Positions 38,194 to 46,792 of a stretch of 64,000 bases of DNA are shown piece after piece. The notes below the pieces were generated by a model. That model made no database searches, was not told the origin of the DNA, and worked only from the letters and a program-made list of their open reading frames with translations. The translations under genes were made by a program, and so were the position numbers. How positions within the stretch are numbered: position 1 is the first letter of the stretch; every line of letters starts with the position of its first letter. Source of the stretch: PALSA-612 sp963791225 (GTDB taxonomy: Bacteria; Actinomycetota; Thermoleophilia; Gaiellales; Gaiellaceae); the NCBI GenBank assembly GCA_963791225.1, contig CAWBRV010000008.1, positions 186,001 through 250,000 of the forward strand. Reading direction: 5' to 3'.

Positions 38194-41100
38194 TCAGTAC
38201 CCGCCGCTCGACGCGGCGTGCTGCTCGGCGACCGTGGTGAAGGGCTCCTCGAGCTGCGCGTTCTTGGTGGCGAGGAGCTGCGCCTCGTGCCGGGCCGCCT
38301 TCGCCTCGAGCGCCACGCGCTGGAGGTCGAGCCGGCGGTTGGCCAGCTGCTCGAACGTCGCGCGATCGAGCTCCGCGCTATCGCGCAGAGCCGCGTACGC
38401 CTCCTCGACGCGGCCGGCCCCCTCGAGCGCCGTCGCCAGCGTGCGGAGAATCTGGCTCCGCGCATGGGGGAGATCCTGGTCAAGCCGCTCGAGCTGCCGG
38501 CGGCCGACGTCGAGTGCGATCTCGAGCTCACCGCCCGCGAGGAGGGCCTGAAGCTTCGTGTGGATGGTCATGGCGGTTAGGTACGGCTCCGGGTCCTCGC
38601 GGGCTCCCGCCAGCGCGAGCGAGCGGTCGCAGTCGGCCACGGCTTCCGCGTGCTCGCCGGACGCGATCAGCACCTCGGCTCTCGTCCCGCACGCGTAGGC
38701 GAGCGCGAACCTCGCCGAGGGGCCGAGCTCCGTCGAGATGCGGATCGCCTGCTCGAGCTCCTCGCGGGCGGCGTCGAGCTCGCCGTCGACGAGCAGCGTG
38801 TACGCGACGTCGTTCCGCGCCATCGCCTCCTCCTTGCGGTTGCCGAGCTCGAGCGTCAGCGCCAGCAGCTCGCGCGTGGCGTGCCGCAGGTCGTCGGATC
38901 GCTCGTCGATGTTCCCGAGCACGAGCGTCAGCCCGCGGCGGGCCGCCAGGCGGAGATCGTCCAGCTCGTAGGTGTCCGCAAGGTCGACGGCCTCCTGCGC
39001 CTGGGTGAGCGCGTCGTTGTAGAGACCGGCGAGGAAGCTGAGCCGGCCCTCGGCGAGCGCGAGCTCGGCGCGGAGCGCCACCTCGCCGCTTCGCTTCGTC
39101 TCGGCACGAGCCGCGTCGAGCAACTCGAACGCACGGTCGAGCTCGCCGAGGCGGGCTTCCACCTCCGCCTCGAGCACGAGTGCCCGGCCATACAGCCCCG
39201 ACGCTCCGCGGTCGAGGGCGCGGGACGCGACGGCCGCCGCCACCATGCGGGCCCGCCGCGGGTTCTCCCAGTGGCAGGCACGCGCCCTCGTGAGCGCGCG
39301 CCCGAGTCGCCTCTCGACCGCCGGCTGCTGGTGCGGGCTGCGCCGAATGCCGTCCGCGCCCGCGTCGGCCTGCGGGTAGTCGGTCGCAGTGTCCTCCGGG
39401 GCGAGGTCGGCCGCGACCGCGTCGACGAACGCCTCCACCACGCGGGGGTCGAACTGCGTGCCGGCGCAGCGGCGGAGCTCCTCGACCGACCAGTCGACCG
39501 AGCGAGCGCGGCTGTAGGGCCGGTCCGAGGTCATGGCGTCGAACGCGTCGGCGACCGCGACGATCCGAGCCCCGAGCGGGATGTCCTCTCCTGCGAGTCC
39601 GTCGGGATAGCCGCTTCCGTCGAGGCGCTCGTGGCTCGAGCGGATCAGGAGGCCGACCCGCGACAGAGCCGGCGCCGCGCCGGCGATCCGCTCGCCGATG
39701 AGGGTGTGCCTCCGGATGAAGCTCCACTCCGTCTCGTCGAGCACGCCCGGCTTGTCGAGCAGCAGCTCGGGAACAGCGGACTTCCCGACGTCGTGAAGCT
39801 CAGCGGCGATCCGGACGTGCCAGACCTCCTCCTCGTCGAGCCCCAGCCGGCGGGCCGTCGACTCGGCGAGCCTGGCGACGCGCGACGCGTGCTCGAAGAG
39901 CAGCGGATCCTGCTCGACCAGCACCTGCATGAGCGCGTCGCGGGCCTGCTGCGGCGCCGTCCGGCGTGCCGTGCCCTTCCGCGCGTACAAGCGGCCGTCG
40001 GCGACCTGGAGCGCGGACGAGACGTCGCGGGCCTCGGTGGGCACGAGCACGTGCCCGTACGCGGCCTCGATCGAGAACCAGTCGCCCTTCGCCGACAGCG
40101 CGACGCTCGCCCTCGCGAACACCGACTCGAGGTCGCTGTGCGCGACAACGCAGAACTCGTCGCCCCCGATCCGGTAGGCGACGCCCTCCTCGGCGAGCGC
40201 GGCGTTCAGCGCCTGCGCGAGGCGGGACAGCATCGTGTCGCCGGCCGGGTGGCCGAACAGGTCGTTGTACGTCTTGAACCCGTTCAGGTCGAAGATCGCC
40301 AGCCCGAACGGGTCGTCGCGCGCATCGGCCAGCAGCCGTTCGAGGTCGGCGATCAGCTTCCGCCGGTTGCCGAGCCCTGTGAGCGCATCGAAGTTGGCCA
40401 TCCGCTCGAGATCGGCCTCTTGGCCCTTCCGATCGCTGATGTCCTCGACCTGCGAGACGAAGTAGAGCGGCGTGCCGTCGGCGTCGCGGATGAGGGACAC
40501 CGAGAGCATGACCCAGAGGAGGCTGCCGTCCTGCCGCACGTAGCGCTTCTCCATCCTGTAGGAGCGGAGCTCGCCGCGCAGCACCTGCTCCATCTGGTCG
40601 AGGTCGGCAAGAAGGTCTTCGGGATGCGTGATCTGCTGGAACGTACGGTGGAGCAGGTCGGACTCCTCGTAGCCGGTGAGCTCGGCCAGCGCCTTGTTGA
40701 CCCGCAGGAACCGGCCGTCGGGGGCAACGAGCGCCATCCCGATCGGCGCCTCGTCGAATGCGTGCCTGAACCGCTCCTCGGCCTTCCGCACCGCGTCGCG
40801 GGCGCTGATCCGCTCGCTGATGTCCTCGACGACCGAGACCGTGTACAGCGCTCGACCGTCGGCGTCCCGGATCAACGTGCTGCCCACGGAAGCCCATACG
40901 AGCTCGCCGTCCGAACGCACGTAGCGCTTCTCGAACCGCACCGAGTTCGACTCGCCGTCAAGCTGCTGGCGCCGTCGTTCGACGCTCTCGGCGATGTCGT
41001 CGGGATGCGTGACGTCCAGGAACGTCAGCCGGTGCAGCTCCTCCTCCGTGTACCCGAGGAACGCGCACAACGCCTGGTTCGCCTGCGACCAGCGGCCGTC

Positions 41101-41646
41101 GGCGGTCAGCATCCCGACGCCGACGGGAACGTTGTCGTACGCCTGGCGGAGGAGCGCGTTCGCCTCGACGATCGACGTCCCGGCCTCCTTCCGCACCGTC
41201 AGGTCGAGACAGGTCCCGACCCAGCCGGTGACGTTGCCCCGCTCGTCGTGGACCGGCGACGCGAACCCTTCGACCCACCTGACGGCTCCGTCGGGACGAC
41301 GGAACCGGTACTCGGTCACCGACGGCCGCCCGGCCGGCGACGCCTGTGCCCACTCCGTCTGGACACGCGACGCGTCCTCGGGGTGCAGAGCGGCTGCCCA
41401 GCCCTCGCCGAGCGCGGCGTCGGGCGGCAGCCCGGCGAGCTCGCACCAGCGATCGTTCACGTACACGCAGCGGCCGGCGGCGTCCGAGATGAAGAGACCG
41501 ATCGCCGTGTGCGTCGCCAGAGCGCGGAAGACGTCCTCCGCCGAGCCGAGCCGATTCTGCGGGACGAGCGCCAGCTGTGCTCGCCCGGCAGACAACGATG
41601 TTGGGGACGCCTGTGCCATCGCGTACCGACGTAATGATCGGCGCAA
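38194..41646 (-). CDS. PAS-PAS-PAS-GGDEF-HD-GYP-TPR cyclic-di-GMP signalling protein
   Basis: A 1150-residue soluble protein. Three PAS domains (about 35-155, 160-285, 290-410) carry PAC motifs such as 'RFEKRYVRSDGELVWASVG' and 'MEKRYVRQDGSLLWVM'. The GGDEF domain is intact (G494-G-D-E-F498 in 'YRIGGDEFCVV'), so diguanylate cyclase activity is possible; I see no RxxD inhibitory site before it. The HD-GYP domain has H618-D619 ('ELHDVGKSAVPE') and 'HERLDGSGYPDG' (G679-Y-P681), so phosphodiesterase activity is also possible. From about 780 to 1110 there are TPR-like helix pairs ('RALVLEAEVEARLGELDRAF', 'GRLSFLAGLYNDALTQAQEA'), then a coiled-coil tail. No membrane segment. The ATG at 41619 is an alternative start. 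The TPR tail is unusual for this domain order. Confidence 0.9.
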   Translation of the reverse strand: MRRSLRRYAMAQASPTSLSAGRAQLALVPQNRLGSAEDVFRALATHTAIGLFISDAAGRCVYVNDRWCELAGLPPDAALGEGWAAALHPEDASRVQTEWAQASPAGRPSVTEYRFRRPDGAVRWVEGFASPVHDERGNVTGWVGTCLDLTVRKEAGTSIVEANALLRQAYDNVPVGVGMLTADGRWSQANQALCAFLGYTEEELHRLTFLDVTHPDDIAESVERRRQQLDGESNSVRFEKRYVRSDGELVWASVGSTLIRDADGRALYTVSVVEDISERISARDAVRKAEERFRHAFDEAPIGMALVAPDGRFLRVNKALAELTGYEESDLLHRTFQQITHPEDLLADLDQMEQVLRGELRSYRMEKRYVRQDGSLLWVMLSVSLIRDADGTPLYFVSQVEDISDRKGQEADLERMANFDALTGLGNRRKLIADLERLLADARDDPFGLAIFDLNGFKTYNDLFGHPAGDTMLSRLAQALNAALAEEGVAYRIGGDEFCVVAHSDLESVFARASVALSAKGDWFSIEAAYGHVLVPTEARDVSSALQVADGRLYARKGTARRTAPQQARDALMQVLVEQDPLLFEHASRVARLAESTARRLGLDEEEVWHVRIAAELHDVGKSAVPELLLDKPGVLDETEWSFIRRHTLIGERIAGAAPALSRVGLLIRSSHERLDGSGYPDGLAGEDIPLGARIVAVADAFDAMTSDRPYSRARSVDWSVEELRRCAGTQFDPRVVEAFVDAVAADLAPEDTATDYPQADAGADGIRRSPHQQPAVERRLGRALTRARACHWENPRRARMVAAAVASRALDRGASGLYGRALVLEAEVEARLGELDRAFELLDAARAETKRSGEVALRAELALAEGRLSFLAGLYNDALTQAQEAVDLADTYELDDLRLAARRGLTLVLGNIDERSDDLRHATRELLALTLELGNRKEEAMARNDVAYTLLVDGELDAAREELEQAIRISTELGPSARFALAYACGTRAEVLIASGEHAEAVADCDRSLALAGAREDPEPYLTAMTIHTKLQALLAGGELEIALDVGRRQLERLDQDLPHARSQILRTLATALEGAGRVEEAYAALRDSAELDRATFEQLANRRLDLQRVALEAKAARHEAQLLATKNAQLEEPFTTVAEQHAASSGGY

Positions 41647-41703
41647 GGTTGCCCACTGGCGTCACTCGTTCAAGGGGGAGTCCGATCGGGCTCCAGGCGG
41701 CGT

Positions 41704-42732
41704 TCAGCCGGTTCGTGCGGCCCGGACGGCCCGGAGCGAACCTGTTCGAGGTGCGGCCGCTGATCCTGAAGGAGAACGCGGCGCGGCTCCTCGGCCTGCG
41801 CTGACCTCGAACGACAGCGCCACCGTGGTGCCGGCCTCGCCGTCCAGGAGCGCCCCGGTGTCGGCGATCGAGCCGATCACGGCCCGGCCGCCCGTCTGCT
41901 CGACGAACGTGCAGGCGGCCCGCACCTTGGGACCCATCGATCCTTCCGCGAACTCGATCCCGGCGAGCTCGGACGGGGTGGCGTGGTGGATCGCCCGCTG
42001 CTGCGGCGTCCCCCAGCCGTCGTAGACCGCGTCGACGTCCGTGACGATGGCGAGGACGTCGGCGTGGAGGTCGGTCGCCAGCAGCGCGCTTGCCAGATCC
42101 TTGTCGATCACGGCCTCGACGCCGACGAGGCGCCGGCCGGCGGGCGCGGGCTCGTCCGTGTACGCGACCGGGATGCCGCCGCCGCCCGCGCAGATCACGA
42201 CGCAGCCCCGCTCGAGCAGCCACTCGACGGGCTCGAGCCCGAAGATCCGCCGCGGCAGCGGCGACGGGACGACCCGCCGCAGGCCGGCGCCGTCGGGCTT
42301 GAACGTCCAGTCCTTCTCGGCGGCGAGCTGCCGGGCCTCCGCAGCGCTGTAGATCGGCCCGATCGGCTTCGTCGGATTGGCGAAGGCGGGATCGTCCGCG
42401 TCGACCTCGACCAGCGTGAGCAGGGACGCGAGCCGCCGGTCGTACGGCAGCTCGTTCCCGAGCTCCTGCTGGATCAGGTAGCCGATCATCCCCTCCGTCT
42501 GGGCGCCGAGCAGGTCGAGCGGATAGGTCTCGACCGGCGCGTAGGCGGCGCCCTGGAGCGCGAGCAGGCCCACCTGCGGACCGTTGCCGTGTGAGATCAC
42601 GAGCTCGTGCTCGAGCGCCACGGGGGCGAGCGCCCGGCAGGCCACGCGCGCGTTCGCGCGCTGGTTCTCGGCCGTCAGCGGCTCGCCCCGTCGGAGCAGG
42701 GCGTTCCCTCCGAGCGCGACCACGACGCGCAT
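41704..42732 (-). CDS. arcC: carbamate kinase with an anomalous C-terminal extension
   Basis: Makes ATP and carbamate (ammonia + CO2) from carbamoyl phosphate and ADP, usually the last step of fermentative arginine or allantoin breakdown. Motifs: 'VVALGGNALLRRGEP', 'VISHGNGPQVGLLALQ', 'YLIQQELGNELP', 'VICAGGGGIPVAYTD', 'GVEAVIDKDLASALLATDL', 'IVTDVDAVYDGWGTPQQ' and 'AEGSMGPKVRAACTFVEQTG'. The family normally stops soon after the 'GEAGTTV' seen near residue 303-309. Here about 33 more residues follow, and they are the antisense of the 64-bp duplicated sequence plus flank. So the original 3' end was probably replaced or lost. The gene lies 2 nt after ornithine carbamoyltransferase. Confidence 0.88.
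   Translation of the reverse strand: MRVVVALGGNALLRRGEPLTAENQRANARVACRALAPVALEHELVISHGNGPQVGLLALQGAAYAPVETYPLDLLGAQTEGMIGYLIQQELGNELPYDRRLASLLTLVEVDADDPAFANPTKPIGPIYSAAEARQLAAEKDWTFKPDGAGLRRVVPSPLPRRIFGLEPVEWLLERGCVVICAGGGGIPVAYTDEPAPAGRRLVGVEAVIDKDLASALLATDLHADVLAIVTDVDAVYDGWGTPQQRAIHHATPSELAGIEFAEGSMGPKVRAACTFVEQTGGRAVIGSIADTGALLDGEAGTTVALSFEVSAGRGAAPRSPSGSAAAPRTGSLRAVRAARTG
41747..41810 (+). repeat. 64-bp sequence, copy 2 (orphan fragment of an amidohydrolase 3' end)
   Basis: On the plus strand it reads 'EVRPLILKENAARLLGLR' and stop, in an ORF with no amidohydrolase upstream of it. On the minus strand it forms the tail of carbamate kinase. It is displaced 3.6 kb from copy 1, on the far side of the PAS-GGDEF gene. 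Confidence 0.8.
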
Positions 42733-42734
42733 CG

Positions 42735-43742
42735 TCAGCTCTCGAGCGTCGCGACCATGACCGCCTTGATCGTGTGCAGCCGATTCTCCGCCTCGTCGAA
42801 GACGAGCGACGCGGGCGACTCGAAGACGTCCTCCGTCACCTCGAGCGCCTCGAGCCCGTACTCCTCGAAGAGCTCCCGGCCGACGACCGTGTCCGTGTTG
42901 TGGAACGCGGGCAGGCAGTGCATGAACTTGACCTCCGGGTTCCCGGTCAGCGCCATCGTCCGCGCGTTGACCTGATAGGGCAGGAGCAGCGCGATGCGCT
43001 CCTTCCACGCCTCCTTCGGCTCGCCCATGGACACCCAGACGTCGGTGAGCAGGAAGTCGCAGCCCCGAACGGCTTCCGCGACGTCGTCGGTGACGGTGAC
43101 GGTCGCACCGGTGTCGAGGGCGATCTCGCCGGCGAGCGCCACGACCTCGTCGGCCGGCCAGAGCGAGCGCGGACTGGCGACGCGGACGTCCATGCCGAGC
43201 TTGGCACCCGCGACGAGATAGCTGTCGGCCATGTTGAAGCGGGCGTCGCCGAGGTAGCAGAACACGACCTCGTCGAGCGGCTTGTCGACGTGCTCGGAGA
43301 AGGTGAGGAGGTCGGCGAGCATCTGGGTCGGGTGCCACTCGTCGGTCAGGCCGTTGAAGACGGGGACGCCCGCCCAGCGCGCGAGCTCCTCGGCGACCTC
43401 CTGGCCGAAGCCGCGGTACTCGATCGCGTCGTACATGCGTCCGAGCACGCGGGCCGTGTCCTTGACCGTTTCCTTGTGGCCCATGTGGGATCCGCTCGGG
43501 CCGATGAACGTGACGTGCGCACCCTGGTCGTAGGCAGCGACCTCGAACGCGCAGCGCGTCCGGGTCGAGTCCTTCTCGAAGATCAGCGCGATCTCCTTGC
43601 CGACCAGCAGCTGCTCCTCGCGGCCCTCCTTCTTCGCGGCCTTCAGCTCCGCCGCGAGGTCGAGGAGGTAGCGGATCTCATCCGGCGTGTAGTCGGCGAG
43701 CTTCAGAAAGCTCCGCCCGCGGAGGTCGATGACCGTGCTCAT
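42735..43742 (-). CDS. argF: ornithine carbamoyltransferase (probably catabolic)
   Basis: A 335-residue transcarbamoylase. The carbamoyl-phosphate site is 'FEKDSTRTRCAFEVAAYDQG', the ornithine site contains 'DVWVSMGEPKEAWKER' and 'FMHCLPAFHNTD', and 'GPSGSHMGHKETVKDTARV' is the loop seen in catabolic (ArcB-type) and some anabolic enzymes. 'NGLTDEWHPTQMLADLLT' is invariant in the family. The ATG at 43742 follows AAAGGAG. Pairing with carbamate kinase 2 nt downstream argues for use in the citrulline-to-ornithine direction (arcB role). No arginine deiminase gene is visible, so the carbamoyl donor could come from another ureido compound. Confidence 0.9.
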   Translation of the reverse strand: MSTVIDLRGRSFLKLADYTPDEIRYLLDLAAELKAAKKEGREEQLLVGKEIALIFEKDSTRTRCAFEVAAYDQGAHVTFIGPSGSHMGHKETVKDTARVLGRMYDAIEYRGFGQEVAEELARWAGVPVFNGLTDEWHPTQMLADLLTFSEHVDKPLDEVVFCYLGDARFNMADSYLVAGAKLGMDVRVASPRSLWPADEVVALAGEIALDTGATVTVTDDVAEAVRGCDFLLTDVWVSMGEPKEAWKERIALLLPYQVNARTMALTGNPEVKFMHCLPAFHNTDTVVGRELFEEYGLEALEVTEDVFESPASLVFDEAENRLHTIKAVMVATLES

Positions 43743-43862
43743 GCGGTTCTCCTTTCGGCCCACGCATCGTCACCCGTGCCCTCCGAAGCGGCATCCGAAG
43801 GCACGCCGACCCACGATTCGGCGAACTACCGACGCCGGCCGGACCCCGTAGGCTCGCCGAAC

Positions 43863-44384
43863 GTGGCGGAACACCTCGTGGATCCTGCGCCCGGCGTCGA
43901 GCGGCTCCCGCTCTGGGCACAGGTGCTGCTCGCCTGCCGGCTCGCGCGCCGCGCCGTCGCCGCACTCCCGGCCGACGTGCCCGAGGACGAGCGACAGGCC
44001 CTCGCGGAGACCTGCGACGCGATCCAGGAGGGCTGCCTCGGCGACGGCGAGGACGACTGGCACCGTGCGCTCCTCGCAGGGCTGCGGTCGCGTTCGTTCT
44101 CCGCGCCGGCCGACCCGGTACGGGCAGCGCTCGAGTCCGCGCTCGACGCCGCCTTCGCCGCCGAGTCGTCGCTCGACTTCACCGCGGCCGAGTCGGCGTG
44201 CACCGGCTCGACGCTGCGCGCCGTGGACAGCTGCTCGCGGTCCCCCGGCCTGACGCCGCTTCAGGCGCGGATCCTCGTCGCCTCGGACGTCGACCTGCTC
44301 ACCTTCGCCACGAACGAGCTCGACGTGGGCCGCTACGACGCTCTTCCGCGTGACCTCCTCGGGCGTCTGACACCGGTGCCCTGA
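43863..44384 (+). CDS. hypothetical protein
   Basis: A 173-residue acidic, mostly helical protein from GTG 43863, divergent from argF. It has segments such as 'LPLWAQVLLACRLARRAVAA', 'DERQALAETCDAIQEGCLGD' and 'PLQARILVASDVDLLTFATN', no membrane segments and no motif I recognise. Strong third-position GC bias across the whole frame supports it as real. Its two in-frame alternatives upstream read as antisense of argF and were discarded. Confidence 0.6.
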   Translation: MAEHLVDPAPGVERLPLWAQVLLACRLARRAVAALPADVPEDERQALAETCDAIQEGCLGDGEDDWHRALLAGLRSRSFSAPADPVRAALESALDAAFAAESSLDFTAAESACTGSTLRAVDSCSRSPGLTPLQARILVASDVDLLTFATNELDVGRYDALPRDLLGRLTPVP

Positions 44385-44464
44385 GTCGAGACACCTGACC
44401 GACTGCGCGGCTGGTTTCGGTCTAGCTGGACGACGCGTCGGCTGCCGGGCGGTCCCGGCGGCGG

Positions 44465-44971
44465 CTATGCCCCGGCGGGCGGTGGGCTCGTTGACGCTTT
44501 GTGCGCCTTCGAGCGCCGGATCCACCAAACGACGCCGCCGACGATACCGGCAAAAGCCAGGATCCCGAAAGCGATCCAGCCCCACTGCGTGCTGCTGGTG
44601 TCCGCCTCCTCGTTGCTCGCGGCGGCAGCGGCCGCTGCCGCCGCGCCCGGCCGCACGACCGCGATCGCGGACGTCTCCGTCACCGTGGTCGTCTCGGTTT
44701 GCGCGACGGTCACGGTCTCGGCCGGGACGACCCTCTCGATCGTCGCGTCGGGGACCGTCTCCGTGAACGTCTCGGCAGGAACGGTGACCGTAACAGGGCC
44801 TGTCTCGGCCGGGACGGAGCTCGTCAGCGTCGCCGCGACATTGTCGGCGCTCGCAGCCCTCCCAGCGTGCGCAAACACCAGGACGGAGGCGAGCAGCCCA
44901 AGCAGCACGAGGATCGCTGCGACGGACAGGAGCGCCGCAATGCGGATGGACTTGACGCGACCGCCGGGCAC
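44465..44971 (-). CDS. membrane-anchored Thr/Val-rich repeat protein, function unknown
   Basis: A 168-residue protein. GTG 44971 is chosen because GGAGGAAAG lies 6 nt before it. Residues 9-34 are hydrophobic (signal or first membrane segment). Residues about 53-102 are a low-complexity series of VPAET and TVT repeats ('VTVTVPAETFTETVPDATIE', 'VVPAETVTVAQTETTTV'). An Ala run (109-118) and an acidic spacer lead to a second membrane segment at 130-151 ('WGWIAFGILAFAGIVGGVVWW') with a basic cytoplasmic tail. It probably displays the repeat outside the membrane. No homologue recognised. Confidence 0.6.
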   Translation of the reverse strand: MPGGRVKSIRIAALLSVAAILVLLGLLASVLVFAHAGRAASADNVAATLTSSVPAETGPVTVTVPAETFTETVPDATIERVVPAETVTVAQTETTTVTETSAIAVVRPGAAAAAAAAASNEEADTSSTQWGWIAFGILAFAGIVGGVVWWIRRSKAHKASTSPPPAGA

Positions 44972-45027
44972 CGATCTTTCCTCCACGACACGAGCGTACA
45001 ACACCTGGGTAAGCGCCGGCCGTCGCC

Positions 45028-46752
45028 CTATCGTCGGCCCGTTTCTCCTGACTCGGGCGTGGCACGGCGGAACGCGTCGACGGCGGCGTCGAGGGTCGGG
45101 TAGAAGTGTTGAGGATCGATGGTCTTGGTGAGTTCGTAGCGCTCGATCTTCCGCCGTACCGGGTCTTTCATCTCGGCGAATACGAGCGAGATACCGGACG
45201 CGTTGAGCGCCTCGTCGAGTGACTCGAGCATGTCGGCTGCCGTTGTATCGACGTCCGTGATCGGTTCGGCGGCGACGATGATCCACCTTGGTCGGGGATC
45301 GGAGCGAGCAAGCCGTCTGATCTGTTCGCGGAAGGTTCTGGCGTTCGCGAAGATCAGGGGTGCGTCGAAGCGGAACACGACCAGGCCCGGCAGTTGTTCG
45401 GCTCCCGGGTAGCTGCGGATGTCGTGGTAGCCGGGAAGACCATCGACGCGTCCAAGCACGGTCTGGTACGGCCACCACGTGCGGCGGAACACGCTCGCCA
45501 CCGACAGGGCGACCGCGATCGCGATTCCTGCCAGCACACCGAGCAGAGCGACGCCGAGGAAGGCGGCGATGGAGAGGGCGAACTCCTCGCGGCGTTGCTG
45601 CCAGAGCCGGCGCGTCGCGGCGACGTCGGCGAGCGATAGCGCAGCGGCGATGACGATGGCAGCCAGGGTTGGCTGGGGGAGGTTCTTCATCAACCCCGGA
45701 ATGAAGAGGAGCATGAACACGATCGCGAGCGCTCCGACGAGTCCGGTCACCTGCGTCTTGGCGCCGGATTGCTCTGCGACGGCTGTCCGTGAGCCGCTGG
45801 TGCTGACCGGAAAGCCTTGGAAGAAGCCGGCAGCGATGTTGGCGGCGCCGATTCCGATCATCTCCTGGCTGCCGTCGATCTCCTGGCCGGTGCGGTCGGC
45901 GAAGGCGGAGGCGGTCGAGATCGTGTCTGCGAGAGCGACGAGTGCGATACCCAGCGCTCCGCCGATCAGCAGTGGGACGTCGGACAGCTTGATGTCGGGG
46001 AGCGTGAGCGGTGGGAATCCCTCGGGCAGGGTTCCGACGAGCGACACGCCGTGCTGCGCGAGGTCGAAAACGCTTGTTGCAATGATCGACGCGACGACCG
46101 CGACGAGAATGGCCGGGATCTTCGGCAGGGACCGTTCCAGCACGAGAATCACGGCGAGCCCGAAGAGGCCGATCGCCAGCGCGGCCCCCACCGTCTTGCC
46201 GTCGGCAACCCCAGTCACAAACGCCTTGGCTTCGGCGCGAAGACCGTCGGCGTCAGTCGAGAACCCGAACAGCTTCGGTAGCTGTCCGACGAGAATGGTG
46301 ACGGCCAGGCCGTTCATGTAGCCGATCATGGTCGGCTTCGAGAGCAGGTCGGCGACGAATCCGAGCCGGACGACTCCTCCGATCGCCATGAAACCGCCGA
46401 CGAGCAGGGCCAGCATTGACGCCAGTGCGACCGCACGGTTCGGGTCGCCGCCCGACCCGAGGAGGGGGAGGATCGTGGCCGCGATCATCGGCCCGAGCGA
46501 CGAGTCGGGACCGAGCACGAGGATCCTCGACGGCCCGAAGACCGCGTAACCGATCAGACAGAGGACCGACGTGTAGAGGCCGGTGATCACCGGCAGTCCG
46601 GCCAGTTCGGCATACGCCATCCCTTGCGGGACGAGCAGCGCTGTCAGAACCAGCCCCGCGACCACATCGTGTGAGAGCCAGCCGGCACGGTACGTGGCGA
46701 GCATCCGCACACCGGGAAGCGCCGACCATGCCCCGTGCGAGCCGGTACGCAT
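45028..46752 (-). CDS. SulP-family anion transporter with STAS domain
   Basis: A 574-residue permease of the SulP/SLC26 type (sulfate, bicarbonate or other anions). Family sequences: 'VLTALLVPQGMAYAELAGLP', 'GLYTSVLCLIGYAVFGPSR', 'GPDSSLGPMIAATILPLLG', 'ANIAAGFFQGFPVSTSGSRT' and 'AVAEQSGAKTQVTGLVGALA'. About twelve membrane segments lead to a C-terminal STAS domain from about residue 430 ('LPGLVVFRFDAPLIFANART', 'DVDTTAADMLESLDEALNA'). It begins 40 nt downstream of the antiporter gene and may be co-transcribed. The substrate cannot be read from the sequence. Confidence 0.9.
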   Translation of the reverse strand: MRTGSHGAWSALPGVRMLATYRAGWLSHDVVAGLVLTALLVPQGMAYAELAGLPVITGLYTSVLCLIGYAVFGPSRILVLGPDSSLGPMIAATILPLLGSGGDPNRAVALASMLALLVGGFMAIGGVVRLGFVADLLSKPTMIGYMNGLAVTILVGQLPKLFGFSTDADGLRAEAKAFVTGVADGKTVGAALAIGLFGLAVILVLERSLPKIPAILVAVVASIIATSVFDLAQHGVSLVGTLPEGFPPLTLPDIKLSDVPLLIGGALGIALVALADTISTASAFADRTGQEIDGSQEMIGIGAANIAAGFFQGFPVSTSGSRTAVAEQSGAKTQVTGLVGALAIVFMLLFIPGLMKNLPQPTLAAIVIAAALSLADVAATRRLWQQRREEFALSIAAFLGVALLGVLAGIAIAVALSVASVFRRTWWPYQTVLGRVDGLPGYHDIRSYPGAEQLPGLVVFRFDAPLIFANARTFREQIRRLARSDPRPRWIIVAAEPITDVDTTAADMLESLDEALNASGISLVFAEMKDPVRRKIERYELTKTIDPQHFYPTLDAAVDAFRRATPESGETGRR

Positions 46753-46792
46753 CGGGGCATGCTGCCAGGCCGGGCGGTTTAACCCTGACCTA

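Noticed and set aside
38650..41634. Plus-strand open frame of 994 codons
   Set aside because: Exact antisense of the PAS-GGDEF-HD-GYP gene; its text is His/Arg/Asp-rich with no domain.
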